In this document: in pieces, positions 34,753 to 44,277 of the stretch
Layout: each line of letters opens with the position of its first letter
How positions within the stretch are numbered: the first letter of the stretch is position 1
Program-made: the position numbers and the translations under genes
Source of the DNA: Jaapia argillacea MUCL 33604
Taxonomy: Eukaryota > Basidiomycota > Agaricomycetes > Jaapiales > Jaapiaceae
Reading direction: 5' to 3'
Length of the DNA stretch: 58,346 bases
Assembly (NCBI GenBank): GCA_000697665.1
Contig: KL197737.1
Span: 118,317-176,662, forward strand
The notes under the pieces: model-generated
Databases searched by the model: none
Seen by the model: only the letters and a program-made list of their open reading frames with translations
Told to the model about the DNA's origin: nothing

Positions 34753-35221
34753 CTATCCCCTTTCTGGGTGAGTGTTTTTCCATAAACACTAGGGGTGTTT
34801 TCCAGAGCTTCAGAGGTTGAGATGACAAAGAAACTTGACAGTTGTGTATGGAACACGGGATAGACCATCTACTCCAGGAATTCAAACTGGAGTGAGCATA
34901 ATCCCAAAACATAGGGATTGGAGGGAACAGGAGTGTTGGTAATCAGATGGGTCAGTTTTTATCAAGAAAACCTGTAAAACGATTTGTGAATCAAGTATTT
35001 TGAGTGTTGAATGTTGATCAAAAACAGAATTGAGTATTCTTTGATGAGATACCAAGGAAGAACTTGTGACAGAGGGTCAGGAATGTGAAATTGGAGTCTC
35101 GTATTTTGGTGGGATACTGAGGAAGAACCCATATCGTGAATCAGATGTTGGATGTCAGAGTAAGGGTCAGAACTAAATGATTCAATAGGAATGTCCTAAA
35201 TAACTTGACATTTCCTTCAGA
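34753..35221 (-). pseudogene. Third-ORF region of element D, 3' part
   Basis: Lies between the polypurine tract of D and the insertion point of element A (duplication TCAGA at 35217-35221). Frames are broken; position and context assign it to the third ORF. Confidence 0.4.
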
Positions 35222-35643
35222 TGTTAAAGTCGCTACTTCAATGAAGTACTGAAGTCAAGTCTTGTGCTTCTCCGATGGTACTTAGGTTGCAACACAGAGT
35301 GAGGCGGTATGAGGATGATAAAAGAGAGGAAACCAGACAAGGACCAAGTCAGACTTTGTAGGAATGCAAGTAGAGACTTGTATTGACAAAGTGAACAAGA
35401 TGGGGAATACTAGCGAATACAGGCAGGTATATATACTGGATAGAAGCGTGGTCTGTAGTAACGATGAGTAAGTAAAGAGTCAAGGTGAGTCAAAAGGAAA
35501 TAGGAGTCCATAGTTTGTAGTCCACAGTAAGGAGTCAAGATGAGTCAAAGGGAAATAGGAGTCCGTAGTCCATAGTCAGATGATGAAGTGAAGTGAGATA
35601 AGATAAAAGTGAAAATAGTCCTGATGAAGTGTGGTTTGTAACA
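35222..35643 (-). repeat. 3' LTR of element A
   Basis: TGTTAAAG..TTGTAACA. It contains a tandem duplication of about 57 bp (units near 35467 and 35525) and copies of the heptamer AGTCCGT/AGTCCAT/AGTCTGT. The polypurine tract (minus-strand AAAGAGGGGATAG) starts at 35655. Confidence 0.93.
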
Positions 35644-35654
35644 CTATCCCCTCT

Positions 35655-36797
35655 TTAAGCCCAGTATTTCTCCTGAAATGCAAGTTTTTGGGACCCGGTA
35701 AGTTTGTTCCGTTCATCCCAAGAAGGTCCTGGAAATTCCGTGAGTTTGGTCACTCCATTGGTGCTGGGTTTAGCACTAGTGGACAGGAGTGGGCCATTGA
35801 AATCAATGGTTCGAGGAATATAAAGGTCTTGGTTCAGTGGGGGAGGAGCTCGTTGAAAGACAAGGGCAACTTGCAGCCAATCTCGGTTGGCGTTCATATT
35901 GACGTGTTGCTCCCGTCGTCTTGCCCAAGACATCCATAATTCCAGTGCTGCTTGGACTCCTTGATGAGCCTGAGTTTCTTGTTGATCAAGGAATGCTAAA
36001 TGTTTAGCGTAGGCGTTTCCCAACATCATATTGGGGTTCTTGGCGATGTATTTCATCAAAGGGGGTGGTGGCCATGTGAAAGCGGGGCCAACTTCTGGTT
36101 CGACATAAGCTAGGATGGTGGAGGGAGGTGTCCAAGGACGAGGTGGAGGTGTTAGGACATGAATAGGAGATCAAGTTGGAGTGGGGGTGGGAGGAAGTGG
36201 TTGTGGGTTTCGAATATAGTTGGGGGTTTCGGGATGGTAAGAAGGACTAGGAGGTGGTGGAGTAGTGGGGAAACGGGGTTTTTTGGTAGTTCATCTTTGG
36301 TAGGGATGAGATCTGGGGGCGCGAGGACAGGGGCAATCTTTTTTCTCGTGCCCAAACCCGTTGCAGTTCCAACATTTGATCGATGGAACTCGACCAGATT
36401 GGCGAATTGGTGGAGGGGAAGGTGATGGTGATTTACGATTATTGACAGTATTTCCCCATATATTATATGAGGCACGAAAATTGGCACCTAGCCATAGATT
36501 ATCAGGAGTGGGTGGTTCGGTGAGGGGTGTGGAGGGCGACGTGGTGACTGGGGATTTTGTCCTACAAGTCACTTTGTTGACAATAGGAGGAGGGAGGGGA
36601 GTTGGAATACGAGGAGAGAGTGGTTCTCTCTTTACTTCTGCTGGGGGGTTGTAATAGATGCTATCGAAAGCATCATTGTCTTCTTTGCGAGACAACCCGT
36701 AAACGGGGAGTGAGGTGGTGATCGAAACAAGGGATGGAAGTGATGAGACGAGGGGAGACTCGCCATTATAGCCATTGTCGGAGTAGGTAGAAGACAT
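35655..36797 (-). pseudogene. Third ORF of element A (CCHC zinc-knuckle protein)
   Basis: One frame of 381 codons from ATG 36797, 29 bp after the pol stop, to just before the polypurine tract, with two in-frame TGA (36293-36291 and 36173-36171) at places where Arg fits. Ser/Pro-rich N-terminus, a CCHC knuckle KCWNCNGFGHEKKDC (near 36370-36330), a Pro-rich linker, then a C-terminal part with HQGVQAALELWMSWARRREQ and FPGPSWDERNKLTG. Homologous stretches with the same knuckle occur in element F. It sits where an envelope gene would be, but shows no signal peptide or membrane segment. Probably a second RNA-binding protein; function unknown. Confidence 0.65.
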
Positions 36798-36826
36798 GTT
36801 TAAAGTGGGTGAATGGGCTGGAGAGG

Positions 36827-39800
36827 TCAAGAGTGCAAATGTTTCAATGGAACGGTGGAATGCTGTTGAATGAAGTTCAAGAATCGAGTTCTTATACTTC
36901 TAGGATCGGGATTTTGTGGTAAAAACTCTGGGGAGGTAGGGAAGCATTGCCTTGCAGCACGGTTTGCTCCCATTTCAATCCACACACGAGTCCACTGTTC
37001 TTCTGGTACTTTCAGTGCCACAAGTAAAATGGAGGCTGGACGAGGTGATTTGGGGTTCTTTTTGTGGAATTCTTCGATATATTCTGAGGCATGGCGTAGA
37101 TTTCCAATCGGTTCCCAAGTATTGTCAGATTTGGGATAGCCTTTCCATTTGACTAAATATTTGACATTCTTTTTGGTTTTTTGATTTGTGTATTTTGAGT
37201 TGATGATTTCTTCAACTTCAAATTCTTCTTCCCCCTCGATTAGATCTGGAAGTGGTTTGGTGAAGTTGGGTCCATGTGCATTGGTTTCTACATATGGAGT
37301 GAGAAGTCCTGCGTGAAACACTGGGTGGATTCTCCATTTCTTTGGTAGTTTCAATCGATACGTTCTGGGGGCTATGACGGTTTTGATTTCAAAGGGTCTG
37401 TGGCGTTTGGGTGATAGTTTAGTGGAAGGGTATTCAGTTCGAATGTTTGTTCCTTCTAGCCAAATGTAATCTCCTTTTGAAAATTGGGGTCCCTTTTCTC
37501 CATATTTGTCATGTTGTTTCTTCATAGCTTCTATGGCTATGATGAAGCACGCTTCAGCCTCTTTCCTTGCTTCTCAGAGTTGTTCTAATCGCAGGTCTGC
37601 TCGGGGAACATCTGGTGCCGGTTTCAGGGATGGGGCGATGTTTGGTGTGAAGCCATGCATTAGTTCAAATGGAGTTTTTTTGGTAACCGAATGTACTCAT
37701 GTGTTATGAGCGAGTTCTGCAATTGGTAGGAGCGATGGCCAATTGTTCTGGTTTCGATTACAGAAGGTTCGAAGATAGACTTCTGTTTCTTGATTGACCT
37801 TCTCCGTGGCTCCATCAGTCTGTGGGTGGAAGGCCGTACTGAGTGCTGATCATACTCCAAATCAATTAAGGAGAGTTTTGAGTACTGCCGATGTGAATTG
37901 GGGTCCTCTATTGGATATTAATTTATCTGGGAATCCATAACACCGGAAGGTGTTGTTGTAGAGGATTTCTGCAGTGCCTTTGGAGCCTACTGTTTTGTGG
38001 CAGGGTGTGATGATAGCGGTCTTGGTGGATGTATCCATGGCTATGTGGATAGCATTGTATCCATTGGCTTCTGGTAACCTGGTGAGAAAATCATTGGTGA
38101 GGTTCCAAAAGGTCGTTCTGGAACTTCAGTCAGATGAAGTGGTTCATTGATCGGGTGTGTTTTGGGTTTCATTGATTGACAGATAGCACACCCTTTGACG
38201 TATTCTTTGATGAAGATCGACATTCCAGGCCACCAGTAGTCTCTTTGCACAATCTCCAAGGTTTTATATCGTCCTGGATGTCCTCTGATTGGTGGGTCAT
38301 GACATGATCGAACGATTTTTCTTCGTAGGTCGTGATTTTTTGGAACGTAGATCTTTCCTCAGTAGAGGATTAATCCATCTTCCAAATTCCATTCCTCTAA
38401 TCCTTTACTTAAGGATTGAGGTCCTTGTTTTTTGATGACTTGGATCGCTGTTGATACTTTGTCATCCAATTCCATACTCTTCTGGATTTCTTCTTTTAAC
38501 TCCTGGTCTCCAGTAAGTGTCGTATGAGTCATTGCTTGTCGAATACTGATCCAAATTTGTCGAGTAACAGATGGGTTTTCGGTTGTGGCATTTCCTCATC
38601 CCACAGAAGAGGTGCAAAACAAGGATTTTGTGTTGAGTGATTTTGAGAAAAGTTGGGGTCCTAAAAGTATGCGATTTTTGTTGTTGGTTTCTACCCCCTC
38701 TTTATGGTCTATTCGTCTCGAGAGACCATCTGATTTGTTTGTTTTTCCAGGCTTGTGGATCAACAAGAAGTTGAACCGAGTCAAAAACTGAGCCCATCTG
38801 GCCTGACGTCTGCTGAGTTTTTGGGCGGTCATAAAATATTCCAGGTTTCAATGGTCTGTGTAGACCTCAATGATGTGTTTGCATCCTTCCAGATAGTGTC
38901 GCCATGCGTCCATGGCACGAATGATTGCAAGTAGTTCCTTATCATAGATGTTGTAGTTCCGTTCCGCGTCAGATAGCGATTTTGATAAGTAGGCGACAGG
39001 ATGATACTTGTTATCTGATTCCAGTTGTGTCAAAATGGCTCCTGTAGCATAGTCCGATGCATCACATTTGATATGAAATGGTTTTTCAGGGTCAGGCATG
39101 ACCAGGGTGGGGGAAGAGGTGAAGGAAGTCTTTAATTGTTGAAATGCTTCTTTGCATTTATTTGTCCATTCCCAAGAGTGGTCTTTCTTGGTAAGTTCAA
39201 ATAGTGGTCGTGTGATTTTCGAGAAATCTTTGATGAACCGACGATAAAAATTGCAGAATCCTATGAAGGATTATACCTCTTTGACCATTGTTGGTGTAGG
39301 CCAGTCGAGGATTCCAGAGACCTTGACGGGATCCATTTCCACCAGGTTGTGAGAGACGATGACGCTGAGGTATTCAACCTTTGATGTTTCAAAGGTGCAT
39401 TTTTCCAGTTTGAGAAAAAGGTTGTTTTCTTCTAGGATGCGAAGGACCTTGTGCATTATTTTTCTATGTTCCTCCAATGTCTCCGTAAAAATGAGAATGT
39501 CATCTAGGTAGACGATGACAACTCCTTGATCGATAAGTTCCTTGAATAATTCGTCCATCATGGTTTGGAAAGTAGCTGGCGAATTGGTGAGACCAAAGAA
39601 CATGACCATGGGTTCGAATAGTCCTTGATTTGTTTTGAATGCTGCTTTCCACTGATCCCCTTCCTTGACTCGAACATTGTTGTATCCCCATCGTAGATCT
39701 AATTTCGAGTAAACTTTAGCGTTTTTGAGTTTATTGATTAACTCGGATATAAGGGGAATAGGATAATCGTTTTTGATGGTTTGTGAATTAAGATAACAAT

Positions 39801-41104
39801 AGTCTTGTGTTGGACGAAGTTTCCCATCTTTCTTATCGACAAAGAAGAATGGTGAGGAAAGCGGGGATTTTGAAGGACAAATATAGCCTTTTCGTAGTTG
39901 TTCTTCTAAGAACGCATCGAGTTCCTTTTGTTTGGCGGGGGATAGCGAGTAAGTTTTGCAATTGTGGGTTTCCAATCCTCTTTGAGTTCTATCCCATGAT
40001 CCCAAATCCTTTTGGGAATTGTTCTGAAGCCTTTTTTTCAAAGACTTTTCTGTATTTTCGATATTCTGGTGGAACCATCTCTTTGAAGGTTTTTTCCCCT
40101 CGTTTTTGAGCATATTTTAATGCTAATTTGATTGATTTGTTTCTATGGGCTCAGACTCTTATCCCTGCAACGTACTTTGCAGGGATTGGAGTTTTGTGTC
40201 GTTCTGATAGGGAAACGTAGTCGGGGATGAATGGTTCTATTGGATCTGGATGACCCATGACGATTCGATAAATTCTGATTCCTTCATGTGACCATTTGTC
40301 GGTTATCTGGTCGAGTGGGTCTAGTGGTTCCAAATGTTCTATAGACCATGAAGATGGAATAGCATTTTTCAATGCTTTCTGTGATGCTCTTCCCTTTTTC
40401 TTCATGATTTGTTGGGATATGTAGGACGTATCATAGACCAATCTTGGAGTATACTCCTGGTCTGCAACGACATAAGACGCCCCCTGTTTTGCTGTGTATA
40501 ACACATGCACAGGTTCGGTTTTGTGAAGAGTAGTGGCGGGTCGATCAGATGGTTTTGCATGAACGGTGCATAGACCTTGTATGCAACAGGTATTGGGGCA
40601 ATGTGTGAACTTTACATTGAAGTTTTGCCATTCGATCTCCAGGTTATGCTCATGTAACCAATCAGTTCCTAGGATGACGTTTTCTTGTCCTACATCAGTG
40701 ATGTAGAATCGATTTGTTTCCACATGGCAGGTATTTTTGGATCCTTTGATCCTCATGTCGAGTTCCACAAAATACTCGATTTTTCCATCACAATTTTCCA
40801 TGTCATCGATGTTGTAAACTGGAATTGGTCGTTCCAATTTCTGAATGTTCATGCAATGTTTCCTGGCGAATCGGGTATTGATTAAATTTCCGGTGGCTCC
40901 ACTATCGAGTAGAGTTTTTGTTACAGCGCTTCAGTTCTTTCCAATGAGTTCCACTTCGAATTGTAAGGAAGGAATTCCATTTTTCTTTAGAGTGGATACA
41001 CGAATTGAGTCGTGAATGTCTGTTTGTAATATAGCATATCTATTGTCCGATGAAAGAACCTTAGTCTGTGCCTTCGCATCTGCTGTCGATGCTAGGCACT
41101 TTAA
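36827..41104 (-). pseudogene. Pol of element A: PR, RT, RNase H, integrase, chromodomain
   Basis: Protease near 40925-40640 (LLDSGATGNLI, VILGTDWL). RT 40113-39271 ([40 protein letters not shown]). RNase H 39099-38600 (IKCDASDYATGA, YDKELLAI). Integrase 38400-37500 (RDYWWPGMSIFIKEYVKGC, ICQSMK; core NRGPQFTSAV). Chromodomain 37185-37080 (KYLVKWKGYPKSDNTWEPIG). It ends at TGA 36829-36827. Internal stops at 40931, 38848, 38596, 38359, 37862, 37850, 37697 and 37574 are all TGA at Arg-like positions; one TAA at 39271 is at a Gln position. Frameshifts lie near 38100 and 39960-40050. The chromodomain would steer integration to marked chromatin. Confidence 0.9.
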
Positions 41105-41110
41105 AAACCC
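41101..41110 (-). other. Gag-pol -1 frameshift site, element A
   Basis: Minus strand reads TC G GGT TTT TAA: a canonical X XXY YYZ heptamer (GGGTTTT) directly followed by the gag stop. Pol continues in the -1 frame as TTA AAG TGC. The form closely resembles the GGGTTTA type known from the yeast L-A virus. Confidence 0.65.
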
Positions 41111-42665
41111 GATTTGGAGAACTCATCTTTCATGGCCATGAAAAGTTCTCCTTGGTCATTTTCTGGGATCTGAGTGACCAACTCCTTGATTTGATTGATG
41201 ATGGAACTAGGCTGTGCATTTTCTTCATTTGCATCAGCAGTTCTGGCTCAAACAGATTTACCCTTTTTAAGGGGCATTGTCCAGAGAAGTGACCAGGTTT
41301 ACGACAGAAAAAACATGCTCCTTTTTTCTGAAGTTTGAGTTGTTCTTCAGGAGTTAGTTTCTTGAATCATTTCTTGGTTTTGGCCGCGTCAACATCCATA
41401 GGGACTCCTTGACTATAGTCCCTAGATGGAGCCCGCCAATTGGTCTGAAAGGCTGAAGAATAGATTGGTCCTTTTCCTTTCCCTTCATGCCAAGTTTTCT
41501 CTGCTGCCGCTGCTTCTCCTAATAGTTCAAATTTTGCAGCCATATCTTGTAGGGAGGCTAGGTTTTCCGGTGGTTCCGGTAATTTAACGATTTGTTCTAG
41601 GATTTCCCACTTGAGTCCTCGTTTATAGGCCTCCATGAGCCCTATATCATTAAACCCTGTATGCCTTGCTAACTCATTGAAGGCGGTGGTGAAGGAGTCG
41701 ACCGAGAATCTTCCTTGTTTGAGGTTTTGGATCTGGGTGCAAGCAGATCGTCCTTTGTTGATTTCTGCAAAATCTTTTTCAAGAGTTTTGTAGAAATCTT
41801 TGACATTTAGGATTGCTTCTGTATCTGGGTCGTATTTGTTAACCCAATTCATTGCCCAAGATCCTGCAGGTCCTTCCTTCATGTAGGATAGGATGAAGGC
41901 AATTTTTGAGAACTCGGTAGGAAAATCTTTTGGTTTGGCTGCGATAAATAATTTGGTTTCTGAGATGAATTTGGCTGTCTTTTTCCTATCTCTGGTGAAG
42001 GGGGTAGGAGGAGCTAGCTGTGGTCCTTTCGAATCTCCTGCCATATCATCATTGGAATCCTCAGGTTGATTATCTGGGTTAGGGTTGGGATTTGGGTTAG
42101 GGTTGGGAGATCCTATAGGTGGATCAGGAGGTGGGGACTGAGCTGGTGATGGGTTGTATGATTCAAAGTGTTGGGGGATGGGTGTTTCAGTGGGATATTG
42201 AGGATTAGGTTCCTGAATTTGTGGAGCGAATGCTTGTGGTACTATTGGTGTTGGAGATCCTCCAAATGTGACCGGAGAGGGCAATGAAGTTCGTGGTACT
42301 TCAAGAGGAAGTGGAGTGTTAACTTGTGACGTGTGGGAGGATTCGCTAATTCCTCTTCTTTTCTTTTCTTTTGCGACTCGTGGGATTGAAGGACCCAGTT
42401 TTGCCAATTGACTAAGGTAGTCTTTTAGCTTGGGTAAATCCCTATGGGGTGGATATCTGTCTGCTGGCAAATATCGATATCCCAGTTTGTTTGGTCCTGT
42501 CCAGATAGCAATAGGTTTTCCATTAAGACACGGAGTATTGTAGATATGATCATATGTGATTTCTTCTTTGTGTCCTGCTAGATCTTGGAGGACCTTGGCA
42601 AGGGAAGGAAGTGTCCAGAGGTCGGGAAGGGTGGGGAACCTACTGGATGGTGGTAGGTCTTCCAT
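41101..42665 (-). pseudogene. Gag of element A
   Basis: ATG at 42665. About 100 residues of N-terminal region (YDHIYNTPCLNGKPIAIW), a Pro/Asn-rich linker with a (Pro-Asn)n run near 42110-42080, the retrotransposon-gag core (GSWAMNWVNKYD, FNELARHTGFND), and a CCHC knuckle CFFCRKPGHFSGQC (41320-41280). TGA stops at 41369-41367 and 41250-41248 and a missing A in a run near 41264 break the frame before the slip site. It forms the particle and binds RNA by family knowledge. Confidence 0.85.
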
Positions 42666-42703
42666 AGTGATGTGCAGAGGTTATCTCGTAAGAGATAACC
42701 GAT

Positions 42704-42946
42704 TTATAGGTTCTGGATGACATATTCTTCCTCTAGTCGTCGTACTATTTTGCTAAGGGCGATGCAAAAATAGATGGCGATATTGAGATTGATGAAATGT
42801 GTAAAGGGGAGGATGAATATGTTGGTTTTAACCAAGGATAATCCAATTTTTTGGATGGTGGTCCAAAACAATAAATCGATGATGAAGTCAATAATGATAA
42901 TGAGGAGACTGGCGAAGACTGGATGGATCGTGGTATTGGACGGCAT
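42704..42946 (-). CDS. Small two-helix membrane-type ORF upstream of gag, element A
   Basis: 80 codons, ATG at 42946, stop 39 bp before the gag ATG. Two long hydrophobic stretches (VFASLLIIIIDFIIDLLFW and INLNIAIYFCIAL) and a charged C-terminus (IVRRLEEEY). No stop although the downstream genes have many. It occupies the leader between the primer site and gag. Not recognised; it could be a chance ORF in AT-rich DNA, but element B has a similar one. Confidence 0.4.
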   Translation of the reverse strand: MPSNTTIHPVFASLLIIIIDFIIDLLFWTTIQKIGLSLVKTNIFILPFTHFINLNIAIYFCIALSKIVRRLEEEYVIQNL

Positions 42947-43024
42947 GGTGGTAGTCGCCTAACTTCTCTATAGCCTTCGTTGGATAACGAGGCTAGAGTA
43001 AGTTGCAAGGTAAGTAGAAGGGAG

Positions 43025-43034
43025 ATCTTGTTCA
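43025..43034 (-). other. Primer-binding site of element A (self-priming type)
   Basis: Two bases inside the 5' LTR. Minus strand TGAACAAGAT, complementary over 10 bases to ATCTTGTTCA at 43216-43207 in the LTR, 34 bp after the start of the TATA box (TATATATA, 43250-43243). Confidence 0.6.
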
Positions 43035-43036
43035 AG

Positions 43037-43458
43037 TGTTAAAGTCGCTACTTCAACGAAGTACCGAAGTCAAGTCTTGTACTTCTCTGATGGTACTTAG
43101 GTTGCAATGCAGAGTGAGGCGGTATGAGGATGATAAAAGAGAGGAAACCAGACAAGGACCAAGTCAGACTTTGTAGGAATGCAAGTAGAGACTTGTATTG
43201 ACAAAGTGAACAAGATGGGGAATACTAGCGAATACAGGCAGGTATATATACTGGATAGAAGTGTAGTCCGTAGTAACAATGAGTAAGTAAAGAGTCAAGG
43301 TGAGTCAAAAGGAAATAGGAGTCCGTAGTTTGTAGTCCGCAGTAAGGAGTCAAGATGAGTCAAAGGGAAATAGGAGTCTGTAGTCCATAGTCAGATGATG
43401 AAGTGAAGTGAGATAAGATAAAAGTGAAAATAGTCCTGACGAAGCGTGGTTTGTAACA
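43037..43458 (-). repeat. 5' LTR of element A with promoter
   Basis: 422 bp, same length as the 3' LTR. TATA box 43250-43243 on the minus strand; the predicted RNA start is near 43216. GATAAG repeats lie in U3 near 43410. Confidence 0.93.
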
Positions 43459-43463
43459 TCAGA

Positions 43464-44091
43464 AGTTGTTCATTCAGGTCATCAAATGAGAGGTCAGGAG
43501 TTTGCAAGGATACATGGTGTTGAGTGACTGATGGAATGGGTGCAGATTTTCTGGTTGTGAGAGAGGTGGTTGCCAAAGATGATTGAAATGATCTGGTGGA
43601 GGAAGATTTCATCTGAATGCTTGAAATCTTTAATCCTGGACTAGGATGTTTCAGGCAATATTCTTGTCACATTTTGACCAAAATGGCCTTTCCTTGAGCT
43701 ATTCTCCATGTTCAAATGTGAGGATCATTGGGATGATCTAAACAATATTGTCAAGTGGGTTCAGCCAAGGTGACATTTTCTTGGGCTTTCTGATTGACTG
43801 CTTCTGAAGGGTGATTCAAACAATACTGTTGTTTGAGTTCTGCAAGTTCTGCTAATGCAGATTTTCTTTTCTCTTGTTGTTCTCAATGTGTCTTTATAGT
43901 ATTTGTGAAGACAGCTTTTGCAGGACAAGCCCTTGTGACCTTTGGGTCTGGCTTTTGTGACATGTAGTCAGGACAAGTGGGGTGCGATTGTTGACTGGCC
44001 AGAAGAAAGTCTCGTTCAATCTGTAGACAAGTCCAAGTTTCTTCTGGGATTCTGAGTGCTGCTATCATAATGGATGGAGGTTTGGGTGCAG
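43464..44091 (-). pseudogene. Element D: pol C-terminus and third-ORF start
   Basis: On the minus strand KPPSIMIAALRIPEETWTCL (44083-44020) continues the post-chromodomain region found at 49832, then several related segments (EYCLKHPSPG, QYCLDHPNDP, QYCLNHPSEA) about 40 codons apart, which look like a short protein repeat, then Ser-rich sequence to the insertion point of element A. TGA/TAG stops are present. Confidence 0.55.
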
Positions 44092-44199
44092 CAAGAGGCA
44101 AACGGCTTGGCAATACCAAACACTCAGTTCAAGGGAAAAGGGGGTATGTCACCCTCCAGAATAAGTTGAAAACATCCAAAAGAAGTTTCAAAAATGTAA
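44092..44199 (+). repeat. Left terminal inverted repeat of the DNA transposon
   Basis: Reverse complement of 49714-49823 with few differences, several of them at CG/TG/CA. Confidence 0.85.
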
Positions 44200-44277
44200 T
44201 GAAGCTTTTGATCTGATGATCTCAATCTAACACTTCACTAGCCATGTCCCCTGATGTATCGACTGGATTCATGTTGC

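Larger units (their letters stand above)
35222..43458 (-). mobile_element. Gypsy element A (chromodomain), complete with target duplication
   Basis: 8,237 bp between 422-bp LTRs (35222-35643 and 43037-43458), flanked by TCAGA (35217-35221 and 43459-43463). Order on the minus strand: primer site, small hydrophobic ORF, gag, -1 shift, protease, RT, RNase H, integrase, chromodomain, third ORF, polypurine tract. The LTRs differ at 15 positions, so it is among the youngest insertions here, but gag, pol and the third ORF carry TGA stops and pol has frameshifts. Confidence 0.93.

Noticed and set aside
36797-36830. Stop-start overlap (ATGA-type) between pol and the third ORF
   Set aside because: The codon at 36830 is TTG, not ATG; the first ATG is at 36797, 29 bp after the stop.
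37574-41369. TGA reassigned to Arg in this organism
   Set aside because: The synthetase gene uses TGA as its stop codon, as does LSm4, and paralogous codons show CGN, TGN and CAN states expected from CpG transition.
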